Part shown: positions 21,686 through 33,679 of the stretch, piece by piece
Numbering within the stretch: the first letter of the stretch is position 1
Layout: each line of letters starts with the position of its first letter
NCBI GenBank assembly: GCA_014155875.1
Contig: JACEFZ010018105.1
Span: 186,001 to 250,000, forward strand
Direction of reading: 5' to 3'
Length of the DNA stretch: 64,000 bases
From: Cepaea nemoralis
Lineage: Eukaryota > Mollusca > Gastropoda > Stylommatophora > Helicidae
The notes under the pieces: generated by a model
Database searches by the model: none
What the model saw: the letters and a program-made list of their open reading frames with translations, nothing else
Told to the model about the DNA's origin: nothing
Program-made: the position numbers and the translations under genes

Positions 21686-22579
21686 CAGAAATAGGTACAG
21701 AGCTACGATAGGGAAAATAGAAATACACTAAATAAGAATTTTTTTTAAATGTTTTAAATGACACAGCAAGTACACAGAAATGGTGTCATCAGCCGCCACA
21801 TGCTGAGGGAGATACAAAGTATGAGCTACTAAGGAGGGGATACAAGCACTGAATAGTAACATATGCAGTGAGGATAATTTGTTGACTAACACCCAGTAAA
21901 ACAAACAAGTCTTTAAGAAACCCACAAAATATTTACAAAACAAAACAACTACTCAACCACGATATTTACAACCTTTTTATTAAAAGAATAACAATCATAA
22001 AACGTAACAGTGTCCAGTTGTCTCTGTTTGCTGCTTGATGATAACAGTTTTTCAGCAGCCACTCTATTGTTGATGATACTTGCATTTTTCACTTACTGTT
22101 TTTCTCCATTATTCATTGCATTTTAATAGTTTTGTCATTTCACCCTTCTGTATTTTATATTTCAACAAACAGTTGAAAATCTGTTGCTAAACCAATGCTG
22201 GCTTACATATACTACTGTATTTATTGTCTTTATTAGTATATGGTTTATGTTTCCTTACTATTTTAATTAATGTGTGTTTGACAGTGTTACTTAGCACTTG
22301 CCATTGACAGCCAAAAGTGTATATATTATATGTGATGTGCTTCTTTAAGTTGCTATGATGTGAACTGGTGATGCAACAGCAACACATTTACCTTTGGTTA
22401 TGGATTATCATGGTTTCAAGCACCCTGTTGCCTTGACCTGGCAAGTAATGTGAGTTCATTTGCCACTATTTCCTTTGGATTTATCTCACCGCTCCCCCAT
22501 TCTCCAATTGTCATTCACACACATCTATTCTTTTTATAAAATTACAAGTTTTAAAGTTAAAGTATTACAGAATTAGTAA

Positions 22580-22595
22580 ACCCCCCCCCCCTCCC

Positions 22596-22630
<35 letters not shown>
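22580..22630. repeat. poly-C and (AC)n tract
   Basis: A C-run passes directly into about 14 CA dinucleotides. Confidence 0.95.
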
Positions 22631-22932
22631 GCACGCATGCACACACAGATACAGATATATATAAAACAAATATGTATGTGCTTTTGTCTTTTCATTTCAC
22701 TATAGTGTAATTTTTATTCTGAAATAAAATCATACGATTTTTCACTTCCTTAACTGCTTCATTTTGTTTTCCAAAAATAATGCCCGGTCAAAATCAAAAC
22801 ACTAATTTTAACATTCTGAAAACGAATTTCTCCACAAATTATACTCAGAATGATTACGCAATTAATCATCCACTGGAAAACAAAGAAATGTATTTATTTG
22901 GAAGACCAATTCACAACTGGATTTCACCCCAC

Positions 22933-23004
22933 TCCAAATTAGAGCCATAGTGGTAACTTTGCCTACCAAGACAACATTTTTCTGACCACTATGGCTCTGT
23001 TTGG
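22933..23004. other. Imperfect hairpin, about 20-bp stem
   Basis: The left arm ccaaattagagccatagtgg and the right arm accactatggctctgtttgg are inverted repeats separated by about 30 bases. It could be a small foldback element or an RNA hairpin. Confidence 0.6.
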
Positions 23005-23510
23005 GAAGGACAATTTATGAGAAAGGTAACTGCCACTCCACCTCATTTGTCCTTGCCTAGAATGTGCAAAGGCCTAACACTTCACATCAGAATGGCAGTA
23101 TCAGCTATGGGACTACCTTTAATTTCATCAACACAATTGTGAACTTGCAGTAACAGAGAGCTACCAGGAAATGAGGCAGCCAATAAACTATCTATATCAG
23201 GAGTCACACAATAAACTGATTATTCACTATGAGACAATCAAAAAGATTTTCACAAATATCAAAAATAGACAGGCAAAACAAAAAAAGCAAACATAATTTA
23301 TTGAAATGCTTTAACTAAATGCTAATTAAAATATAGTTCATAAATAAAACATACCTGTATTGCTTGGTGCTTATAGAAGTAGAGGTTTGAGGACACACTA
23401 GACAGCATAAAAATACTTCTAATTTTGTCTTATACTTCTGTAAGTGCCAAACAATACATGTGTGTTTATTTATTAACTGTCATTGATAATATTTAAAATA
23501 TATAGACAGC

Positions 23511-23562
23511 GGGGGGGGGGGGGGGGGGGGGGTGGGGGGGGGGGGGGGGGGGGGGGGGGGGG
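23511..23562. repeat. poly-G tract
   Basis: About 50 G on the + strand with one T. Proline-rich frames on the minus strand are artefacts. Confidence 0.95.
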
Positions 23563-24140
23563 AAGGACACGTATTTTCCAGTAATGAACACTCCAGAAAA
23601 AAAAACACTGAAAATGCCAGCAAAGCCCCAAAATGCACCTCTTTGCAGACATTGTCTTCACTGCCCATTTGACATAAGTTACACACTTTCTCATTGAAAA
23701 GCCTTGCTTCTAAACACCAAGGAAAGCCAATTAGTTGCCTTCGACAACTGCCAACCCACTTTACACTCTGGCCATTAGAATGGCATCTTTTGTAAGAATG
23801 GAATGGGGCTGCCAGGTTAGCGGCACAAAATGGCAACAAACGCAACAACACGTTCTGAAATAAAAAGTTCATTCAATGCTTGTATTTACAGTTTTGTGTT
23901 CATTCACCTTTCAGATTATGAAATAAAAATGTATGAAAAAAAATATATAAAGTATATAAAACTTGTGACATTTGTTTTCTGCCTCTTTGTATTGCCCTCT
24001 ATCTGTTGTTTCCTTCTCAAACACAATGTCCTCATTTAGTCCATGAACTATATGAGTCACTAAAAAATATCCTTTTGAAAAATAAAAACATTCCCAGACA
24101 ACAAGTCAACATCTACAGTTATAGGTGACCATGCGAGCAG

Positions 24141-24149
24141 ATATATATA

Positions 24150-24211
<62 letters not shown>
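24141..24211. repeat. (TA)n microsatellite
   Basis: About 70 bp of TA with one shift near 24156. Confidence 0.95.
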
Positions 24212-24213
<2 letters not shown>

Positions 24214-24261
24214 CACCCCCCACCCCCAGCCACCCACATTTTTTTTGGCATATCCTTTTTT

Positions 24262-24475
24262 ACAGGGCATCGCAGTCACACCAGCATTTCAGCCACTGTG
24301 ATCTCTTGGCAAGTTTATGTTCAGTAGTTTGCTACTGTTTCTGAACGACCGGCACCGATACCACAGAGAAACCAAGACAATGCGGTCTGCTATCAAATCG
24401 CATGCAGCTGTATTGCAAACACGGGTATACAGGATTACGAGCCGCATCCGTAACCCCTTTCGCCACGGAGAATAT
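24262..24475 (-). mobile_element. SINE family A
   Basis: Inverted SINE A: tagtttgctactgtttctga, ctgaacgaccggcaccgata, a worn B box (attgcaaacacgg) and cgtaaccccttt followed by cgccacggag. Confidence 0.8.
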
Positions 24476-24555
24476 ATATATAATTCAAGAAAGGGGGACG
24501 ATAGCGTTTTGTGTGGTCCTGAAGTCAGTTTGAGTCTGCCAATCTGTGGTCTTAA

Positions 24556-24641
24556 TTCACCCCTGGAAACCCTAAAATTCTCATCGTGGGGGGGGGGGGG
24601 GGGGGGGGGGGGGGGATTCTCCACCGGTTGAGAACCACTGC
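24556..24641. mobile_element. 3' end of a hAT-like MITE
   Basis: The segments cctggaaaccctaaaattct, a G-run, and caccggttgagaaccactg match the right end of the element at 40041-40441. The left part is missing or replaced. Confidence 0.7.
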
Positions 24642-24715
24642 TCTAAAGGAATTTGAACACATGACCACTAAGCTGGTAAGTTAGCAGACTAGCCAAAGCA
24701 TTACAGCAGCTTCCC
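24642..24715 (-). mobile_element. SINE family C head fragment
   Basis: The sequence ggaatttgaacacatgacca followed by agctggtaagttagcagact is the inverted tRNA-like head of SINE C. The body was probably removed when the hAT-like element joined it. Confidence 0.5.
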
Positions 24716-24836
24716 ATCATACTGATAACTATATGCAGAAGAGAAGGTGAAATGGCTTTGAGTTTGGGCAACTGAGGATGCTGTTTGCCTCAGTTTGGGT
24801 GCAAAACAATAGAACTCGGGTGCACACTGCACCCAT

Positions 24837-24920
24837 CGAAAATTCCCCAGCCACCAAGTTCCCCAGCCACCAGTTCCCCAGCCACCAAGTTGCCCAGCCA
24901 CCAAGTTCCCCAGCCAACAA
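24837..24920. repeat. Minisatellite, about 14-bp unit
   Basis: Tandem ccccagccaccaagtt with one short unit; about five to six copies. Confidence 0.85.
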
Positions 24921-25922
24921 AAACCAAGAATATGCCATTGCCCATGCCAAATTTTAAAATAAGAAAACCCACCCAGGAAAAGAATCTTTAAGGCATGTAT
25001 GACTCTGGTATATACACATTAGGACCCTGCCAGTGCTATGAAGTTTGCAGTGTGATGAGATTCGCTAGTGTGGTCTATGGGAGAACACTGGAGCACTTTA
25101 TGAAAGTAAATGTGTCCAAAGAGGTGATCCTTTTCAAGCAAACAAGATAACTATACTAATTTCAAAATGCTGTTGATGTCCTGCATTCAATTTCTATCTC
25201 TGCTGTCATATGCTGTGAAACTGCTCATTAGTAATTATAATTGCTTATGCAGCATCTGACAATTTCTTGGGCGACTCCAGTACCAGAGCAACATGTGTCA
25301 GCTCTGCATGTATGGAAGCCTCATTGGATGGCAGGGAATGCCCATGTTCTAGTCCTGCCTTCCCTTGTGGGCTTACCGGCATACATGTGTCTGTTCTGGA
25401 AGGGACTGTCGAAGGACACCATCTGTAGATGGAAGGGTGAAGATGACATAACCACTGTGAGGAATATCCTGTGAACCTGAATGTTAAGGTTAGCCCAGCC
25501 AGCATACCAGCTCTTCGCTTAAGCACAATGCAAATTTGACCTACATTTTTGTAAACATGATGAATGACAAAGAAAATTAAGAAGCTTATTGGGCTTTGGA
25601 AGACTGTTTCCTGCCGCCTATTTAGCATGACAGGATCATCTGTTGTTAATGTCTGTGAACTCCTCCATTGTTAATCATGACTTAAAAGCTCTTGGTGACA
25701 GTACTAAACCTCATCAATTTCAATTTCAGTCTATCTGAGGGGAAAAACAGCAACAACAAAATATCAATCTGCATATAATCTGCCATCTGCTTCTACTGTG
25801 TGGTCCAGAAATGATTTCTAAGCTACATTCACAAGTGTATCACTAAATATGTGTAAACTGTCTCCTCTCTTGTCTGAACTAAATAAACAAAAATTGAAGA
25901 CAAGATACAGTGAACATGACAA

Positions 25923-28112
25923 AAAGTAAAGGATCCTTTTGGATGGTCAATATGCTTGAGGCATGTTTGGCATATTTTGCTAGCTCCATCATCTTGTAGA
26001 CCCAGTGACACACTATGGCTGAGGTGGTCAATATCATCCCATCATGTTGTAGACCCAGCGACACACCATGGCTGAGGTGGTCAATATCATGCCATCATGT
26101 TGTAGAACCAGCGACACACCATGACTGAGGTGGTCAATATCATGCCATCGTGTTGTAGAACCAGCGACACACCATGGCTGAGGTGGTCAATATCATGCCA
26201 TCATGTTGTAGAACCAGCGACACACCATGGCTGAGGTGGTCAATATCATGCCATCATGTTGTAGAACCAGTGACACACCATGGCTGAGGTGGTCAATATC
26301 ATGCCATCATGTTGTAGGCGACACACCATGGCTGAGGTGGTCAATATCATCCCATCATGTTGTAGACCCAGTGACACACCATGGCTGAGGTGGTCAATAT
26401 CATGCCATCATGTTGTAGACCCAGTGACACACCATGGCTGAGGTGGTCAATATCATGCCATCATGTTGTAGACCCAGTGACACACCATGGCTGAGGTGGT
26501 CAATATCATGCCATCATGTTGTAGATCCAGTGACACACCATGGCTGAGGTGGTCAATATCATGCTATCATGTTGTAGACCCAGTGACATACCATGACTGA
26601 GGTGGTCAATATCATGCTATCATGTTGTAGACCCAATGACACACCATGGCTGAGGTGGTCAATATCATGCCATCATGTTGTAGGTGACACACCATGGCTG
26701 AGGTGGTCAATATCATGCCATCATGTTGTAGACCCAGTGACACACCATGGCTGAGGTGGTCAATATCATGCCATCATGTTGTAGGCGACACACCATGGCT
26801 GAGGTGGTCAATACCATGCCATCATGTTGTAGACCCAGTGACACTACCATGGCTGAGATAGTCAATATCATGCTATCATGTTGTAGACCCAGTGACATAC
26901 CATGACTGAGGTGGTCAATATCATGCTATCATGTTGTAGACCCAGTGACACACCATGGCTGAGGTGGTCAATATCATGCCATCATGTTTTAGACCCAGTG
27001 ACACACCATGGCTGAGGTGGTCAATATCATGCCATCATGTTGTAGGTGACACACCATGGCTGAGGTGGTCAATATCATGCCATCATGTTGTAGACCCAGT
27101 GACACACCATGGCTGAGGTGGTCAATATCATGCCATCATGTTGTAGGCGACACACCATGGCTGAGGTGGTCAATACCATGCCATCATGTTGTAGACCCAG
27201 TGACACACCATGGCTGAGATAGTCAATATCATGCTATCATGTTGTAGACCCAGTGACACACCATGGCTGAGATAGTCAATATCATGCTATCATGTTGTAG
27301 GCGACACACCATGGCTGAGATAGTCAATATCATGCTATCATGTTGTAGACCCAGTGACACACCATGGCTGAGGTGGTCAATATCATGCCATCATGTTGTA
27401 GGCGACACACCATGGCTGAGGTGGTCAATATCATGCCATCATGTTGTAGGCGACACACCATGGCTGAGGTGGTCAATATCATGCCATCATGTTGTAGACC
27501 CAGTGACACACCATGGCTGAGATAGTCAATATCATGCCATCATGTTGTAGACCCAGTGACACACCATGGCTGAGGTGGTCAATATCATGCCATCATGTTG
27601 TAGAACCAGCGACACACCTTGGCTGAGGTGGTCAATATCACGCCATCATGTTGTAGAACCAGTGACACACCATGGCTGAGGTGGTCAATATCATGCCATC
27701 ATGTTGTAGACTCAGTGACACACCATGACTGAGGTGGTCAATATCATGCCATCATGTTGTAGACCCAGTGACACACCATGGCTGAGATAGTCAATATCAT
27801 GCCATCATGTTGTAGACCCAGTGACACACCATGGCTGAGATAGTCAATATCATGCCATCATGTTGTAGAACCAGAGACACACCATGGCTGAGGTGGTCAA
27901 TATCATGCCATCATGTTGTAGAACCAGCGACACATCATGGCTGAGGTGGTCAATATCATGCCGGCTGCCTTTACTTAGAACACTTCATGCTACCCATTTA
28001 GTCTAGGTCAACCTGGCAGCCCAGGTCAATTTTTAAAATCTGCCTTGATGGGAATTAAAACATGTGACCACCAGGTCGGCAATCACCATGCTAGCCATTG
28101 TGCTACATATTT
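25923..28112 (-). mobile_element. SINE family C copy split and enlarged by an internal satellite
   Basis: The left flank reads agtaaaggatccttttggat ... catcttgtagacccagtgac, paralleling the distal part of SINE C at 39189-39290. The right flank continues gccggctgcctttacttaga, ggtcaacctggcagcccagg, aaatctgccttgatgggaat, then an inverted B box and A box to 28112. These are the two halves of one SINE C, with the 53-bp array between. Confidence 0.75.
25985..27960. repeat. Satellite array, 53-bp unit (46-bp variant), about 38 copies
   Basis: The unit is gtagacccagtgacacacca, tggctgaggtggtcaatatc, atgccatcatgtt. A variant lacks seven bases (gtaggcgacacacc) and recurs, partly at intervals of two or three units, hinting at higher-order structure. 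Minor variants (gagatagtcaat, gctatcatg) occur in blocks. Short MSLGLQHDGM-type frames are artefacts. Confidence 0.97.
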
Positions 28113-28114
28113 GT

Positions 28115-29545
28115 TAGTAAAATTCACTCCAAGGCTATTGGTAGCTACTTCTTAGTTCTAGTCTATTGTGGTCTGTCAGTTGACTGAGGCTAATCTAGTA
28201 TGTTTTGTTGTTTTTCAATCATCTGCAGCTTAACATATTACTCAAACTTTTTAGCATCTCCAGCACCATATATTAGGACAACAGTTGTTGCTTTATCTTT
28301 AAAGGCACTCAATATGTTCTTATAAAGTATCTCAATATTTGATCTACACATATTTTGCCTACCTTATAACATTAAAACATACTTCCAATTTCATTTATTT
28401 TCTGCTAAACACAGGTGTCGCAATTCCCCCCCCCCCTCCCCATTTATACTGTTTTTTTCTAATTTCTAATCTTAACATAAAACACCACAGCAAGGTTCAA
28501 AGGTGCAGTGGTGTCTCATGTGGACTTCACAAACACATCAATGGATGTTTTAGGTCCTTGGCATACTCCTTTCATCTAGAATTGTATACAGCTGGAAGAT
28601 TTAAAAGAAAAGAAAATTGTCAATGACAACATTATTTACTCTCATGTAACTACCCTAACAAGTAAGAACAATGTTAGCTCCTGCAGAATATTCAAAAAAT
28701 TAAAGGGCCCTTTCACACAATTTGTGGCATATTGAGTATATAGCATAAACATAAGTTGATGTTTTATATATGGTATACTGTGAATTCATTTACTTCTCTT
28801 ATCCTGTTATATGAAGAAAAAAGAAGAGCAATGGTAGATTTAGGCCTTCATATACTTCCTTCTTGCAATAGGTCAAGGCATAGGAAGGTTAGGTGATTAA
28901 CTCCTGTCCTCACTGCCTTTCCTACTAAGAAAGTCATCCATGCTTCAGTTGAGTTGACCAAACAGTTGTAACTAGTGGAAAACATCCAACTCTGCTACTT
29001 GCGAGGACTGAAATATGAAATACTGTATTGGTATGAGAGCATACCCACTGAAAGCCTAAACCTCCATAAAACAAGCATAACATAAGTTTGTCCAGTATTA
29101 CCATCAGAAGCTATTTCTCCCTTCAGTTCCTGATTCACAAATCTGAAATCTCAGAAAGCTTTGCTCACGGACAGTGGACTAACTAAATACAAGACAAGAA
29201 TAGACTATGATTTCTTACCAGAAATGAGCAGCTCCAATTGAGTTATTTTATTTGCTTCAGCTAATTAGGAAATAGAATAAAAAAATGGCATCAAATATGA
29301 ATTGAGTATGATTCCTCTTTTCTTTCTTGATGAAAAACAAATATTATCAAACACAAAATGTTACAAAGTCTATAGTCTAAAACAAAGGTTACATTTACAT
29401 TATCATTATTTTATATACACAAATTAATACAGAAAGAAACAGAAAGCAGAGAAAAATGGGCGTTATGTTGTGGTATTAACATCACTGCACTTGGTGTCAG
29501 TCCACTAAGTCTCTGTCTTCTTCAGCAGACATCCTATGGTTGTAT
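28115..29545. other. No gene or repeat recognised
   Basis: AT-rich. A C-run at 28427-28441 is the only simple tract. No exon with matching splice sites could be supported. Confidence 0.4.
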
Positions 29546-29810
29546 AGCAAGTAAGTAAAGTATCATTTTACATACCTTAAAGCATTTTGGGCATACAGTC
29601 TTAGACCATAATTTATGTAGACCAACAGCACTCCAGGGGTGATATAAATATCATGCCAGCCTCCTTTACTTTCCAAGAAATGTTCTGGTACCTAGTTTAG
29701 GCTTCTGCGAACTGGGAGCCCAGGTTATTTTAAAATCAATCTTGATGTGGATTCAAACCCATGACTGCTGGGTCAGCAGGGAAGCAGCTACCACAGCTCC
29801 AGCAATATAC
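29545..29810 (-). mobile_element. SINE family C, nearly full length
   Basis: Starts aagtaaagtatcattttaca, passes gtagaccaacagcactccag, atatcatgccagcctccttt, actgggagcccaggttattt and gattcaaacccatgactgct, to the inverted A box. It shows the un-amplified form of the segment that became the 53-bp satellite unit. Confidence 0.75.
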
Positions 29811-29814
29811 CTAA

Positions 29815-29910
29815 GGTGTATGCTAATTTGTCCCTGTCACATACTGGTTATGCTAATTTGTCCCTGTCACATACTGGTTATGCTAATTTGTCCCTGTCAC
29901 ATACTGGTTG
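29815..29910. repeat. Tandem repeat, 30-bp unit, 3 copies
   Basis: The unit tatgctaatttgtccctgtc plus acatactggt is repeated almost perfectly. Confidence 0.9.
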
Positions 29911-30324
29911 TGGACACATCAGTATCTTTATCTTATGTACTCATGTTGATTTTTAGCAATTTCAAATTTCTTGAGTTTAAGACCTGTTGTTTATCTATCA
30001 GTCTGCTGTTATCCAGGAGTCAGTTACCTGTTGCTAAAATTTACTCTTCTTTAGCAATTGTCAATGTTTGCCTTGCAGGTGTTCCCAAAACCAACACATC
30101 AATTCTTTCACTGCCATGCAATCTGCTATGACCTGGATAATTGATCCACTTTACCACCTAATGGTAAAGAATTCAATGATTCATTCACATTTCTCCCATA
30201 ACCTGTCATTTCTCCATACCTTGGAATCCAAAAGATATATTGCAGTATATGATAGTCCATAGAAGATACTACCATTGTTGGGATGTGAAGTGTTAGGCCA
30301 CAACATAATCAGATGGCGTGGTCA

Positions 30325-30520
30325 TTTTCATGCCTGATCATCTTTTCTTCCCAGGAAATTGTGTAAATCGACTAGTACCCATTTTTATAAGGCTTGGTTG
30401 ACATCAGAGTCATATTGATTGGAAAATAATAATCCTGCCTCTGTTGGGCATTGCATTTGGACCACTTTTTTCACAAGCAAGTGCACTAACCACTATGCAA
30501 CTGTGACTCTGTGCCTTGCT
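30325..30520 (-). mobile_element. SINE family C, worn
   Basis: The blocks tttcttcccaggaaattgtg, aggcttggttgacatcagag and gcattgcatttggaccactt are followed by agtgcactaaccactatgca. Strongly diverged. Confidence 0.5.
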
Positions 30521-31314
30521 TGACTAAAATGAAATAGTTGTTCAGGCTCTGTTCAACTGTCTCCATGTTCTATTTGGTACTTTTATGGTGTTTCCTTTCA
30601 GCTTCTACTACTTTTCTATAACAATATTGTGATAAGACCATCTCCTAATGACAGATGATGGACAGCACACAAGTGTGGAAAACTCAGTTCATTGCGAAAA
30701 GTATCAACCAGAATAAAGGGATAGATCTGCACCTTTACAAAGCAGGACACTGGCTTGCCCTGACAACCAGAAATTGATGTCAAAGTTGGAGGTAACAAAC
30801 TACCCATGTGGATGTAGAAGAAAAGGGGAAGCCACCACACTGTCTTCTCAGGAGTTGATTTACGAGCATGCCACAAAATCTAGAATAGAGGAGTGAGATG
30901 TTTAGACACTTCATACTAGTTGTCAGACTAAATAACCTGACATACATTGTGTTGTAACTGGACATTAGAACATGAAGGGAGAAAGTCTTCTATGTGTGAT
31001 TAGTAAGGAGTCTGGCATCCTAGAAAGAAATAAGTGCAACAACTCCATTCTCTTGGTGGATCCTCCTGCATAATAAAAAATAAAATACCCCATTTATATG
31101 TCAAAAAGATACATTTGGAATGTGGTGTTAGGTTTATATTGTCATTGATTTGGTTGTTTGTTTTTTTAAATGTCAGATTTCTTTAACCATATACAGCTCT
31201 TAGTAGACCTAGTCAAATAAAATCAGTACAAGAATGTCTCTAGGAAGATATAATGGTGGCAAGAAGCCAGCTGGTCACCTCAGCTCATAAAGCAATTGAC
31301 TTAGTGTGTATAGA

Positions 31315-31680
31315 GTCTGATGGCTGTGGAAATGTGGTTTCTGAGGAGAATGCAAAGAATACCATGAACAGACAGAAAAACCTATGACCAAGTCCTACAA
31401 GAAACAAATGAAAACCGTAAACTGAGAAATTAGACGTAGACAGTCACAAATTTTTGGTCATGTTATGAGAAGAAATAAATTGGAGAACTTGGCAATAACT
31501 GGCAAGATCGAGGGGAAAAGAACAAGGGGAGGGCAGAGAAGTGAATACCTGGATGGCTTCACCACAATGCATGGTCAAGACAAGAACACTGAGCTGATCC
31601 ACGATTCTGATGATCATGTGAGATGACAAAACATGACCGCCCACGATTATCAGCATGGCACATGATGATGATGATATAGT
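31315..31680 (+). mobile_element. Non-LTR retrotransposon 3' end (family 1)
   Basis: The frame resembles AVEMWFLRRMQRIP, VMRRNKLENLAITGKIEGK, a ..YLDGFTTMHGQDKNTELI stretch, then H..AHDYQHGT-like codons and a tgatgatgatgat tail. It has stops and shifts. Its 31341-31680 part is most like 20400-20735. Confidence 0.7.
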
Positions 31681-31917
31681 CCTCATATCATACTTCTTAA
31701 GCAATCTCTGCCATGGGTTATGACTTTTCAATTTAATTGATGTGCAAAGCAAATAATGTGCTTACTGAAACTTGCCCAGGAAGGATGCTGTATATATTAA
31801 CATCTCAAGTGTTATTAAATCTACTACCATTTGCTCTTAAACTTCCAGTACACTGATGGTGTGATAGACAGTTCAACCACGAAACTGGCATTAAGTCGGA
31901 CTTAAATGTTGACATCA

Positions 31918-31990
31918 CTTCAGAAAGCAATGGCAAACTACTGAATGTACACTTGTCTAAATACCAACCTGCAAAGGAAATGCAACATTT
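31918..31990 (+). mobile_element. SINE family A body fragment
   Basis: The sequence cagaaagcaatggcaaacta followed by ctgaatgtacacttgtctaa is the diagnostic centre of SINE A; head and end are missing or unrecognisable. Confidence 0.55.
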
Positions 31991-33149
31991 TAACAATTCC
32001 ATGGGTATGGCAATGTTCCTTCGTGACTGTAAATAACACACAATGACAGCAAATTATAACAACTGATTTTTACCTACAGAATAATGAGTACAAACACATA
32101 ATCACTGTGAAATTACTTACAGAATTTTTAACACATTCTTGCAATGCCTCAAACTCTTTCATACAGTCGGATTTTCCAAGATTTTCTTTTGAAGCCACAC
32201 ATTTCCCATACACTGTTGCCTACATAGAGTCAAATAAAATGTATTTTACATCAATTACATATATGTTAATAAATTGCGAAAAATATAATTCATAAAAACA
32301 CAGTAATAACTAAACTGACTGTATTAACAACATATTCTTCCATGACAACGGACTGACACCTTGCCATCTTGATAGATGATAGTTTGTAAAATGGAGTTAT
32401 ACCTGTCCATAGCATAAAGACTGGGATGAATTTAGAGACCATGTGTTGCCCATGCAGCATGATGCCACTTTCTAGGTCTGCGTAGTTTACTCCAGAGGAA
32501 AGGTAATACCAACAAGTCTGGAACAAGACTAGCTGCAGAAGCTGTCAGATCAGCAAAGACATGCTCTAACTGTTCACCTGTCAGAGCTTCGATCCTAGAT
32601 CAAGCTGCCAAACAAGACTTAGAGCCTGCTTTGCCTGTCACGACATTTAGTCTTTAGGTTGCTTCACCTTATACTAAGGTAAAGTTTGTACCCTCTCAAA
32701 TGCACTCCTCCGCTCAAAGCCATTGGAGGGTGTTGGGTTTGAAGAGTGCCGCCCAACATTCAGCGCTAACAGAAAGCAAGTAGTACTGTCTACAGTCATT
32801 CGGTTGCTCGGTCCCATCTGATTAAGACCTGACTTGAACATGACAACAGAGTCATTGTAAATTATTTCTTAAGTTCCTTTGCAAGAAGGTGCAAATTCCA
32901 GTATATTCTCAATATATTAAAGATGAAAACATCAGACCATTCAACTTTTTTCACCACATCTATGCTACACTGTAACATCCGATGGAAGAATTTTTTTTTT
33001 TTTTTTGAAAGAATCACCATATCCAGAACAGGTAACAACATGAACAACTGAAATGTCATGCAGAAACTGTGTTTAATGAAAAGTTGTATTTGACCTGTTC
33101 TTCTGCATAAATGTGACTGCTGGACAAAGTAAACTAGTAAACTGTGGGA

Positions 33150-33420
33150 AAGCTGGTGTCTGTGGAGATGTGGTTTTTGAGAAGAATGTCGAGAATGTCT
33201 TGGAAAAAGAAGAAAACAGATGATGAAGTATTGAAAGCTACAGGTAACGCTAGACTGCTCATTAAAACTGCAACGAAAAAGAGTCTTTCAAAGACATGAA
33301 TTTATGAGGCTCATTATCAACAACAGAACAACAGACAAATTAGCCTTGTGTGGTGAAAATATACTAGAGGCAGAAGAAACAGTAAAAGACAGAGAATGAT
33401 TACGTGGCAAGCTTAAGTAG
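33150..33420 (+). mobile_element. Non-LTR retrotransposon remnant
   Basis: The + strand gives EMWFLRRMSRMSWKKKKTDD followed by EVLKA, then after shifts an RGRRN-type block near 33370. This is the post-RT region of an RTE/Jockey-like element, decayed. Confidence 0.55.
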
Positions 33421-33649
33421 CTGAGCAGCATATGATAATTAATATTAGTATATATACGCAACACCAAACTTATTTCAAAAACATATCACATTTATTCACA
33501 TGACAGAAGGGATTAGATGATCGCCACCATCTACTCCAGACTTAGATTCAGATTGGTTGGTTAGGAACTTGGAAGATGAAGAACCATTTGCCAGACCTAT
33601 CAACAGATCTGATCTAGTTTGATAATTACACCTTGTAATTTATTTTTTT

Positions 33650-33676
33650 TGGGGGGGGGGGGGGTGGGGGGGGGGG
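33650..33676. repeat. poly-G tract
   Basis: A G-run with a single T. Confidence 0.9.
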
Positions 33677-33679
33677 ATT

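Noticed and set aside
25985..27960. CRISPR-like array
   Set aside because: No spacers: units are contiguous and variants are point changes, in a eukaryotic SINE context.
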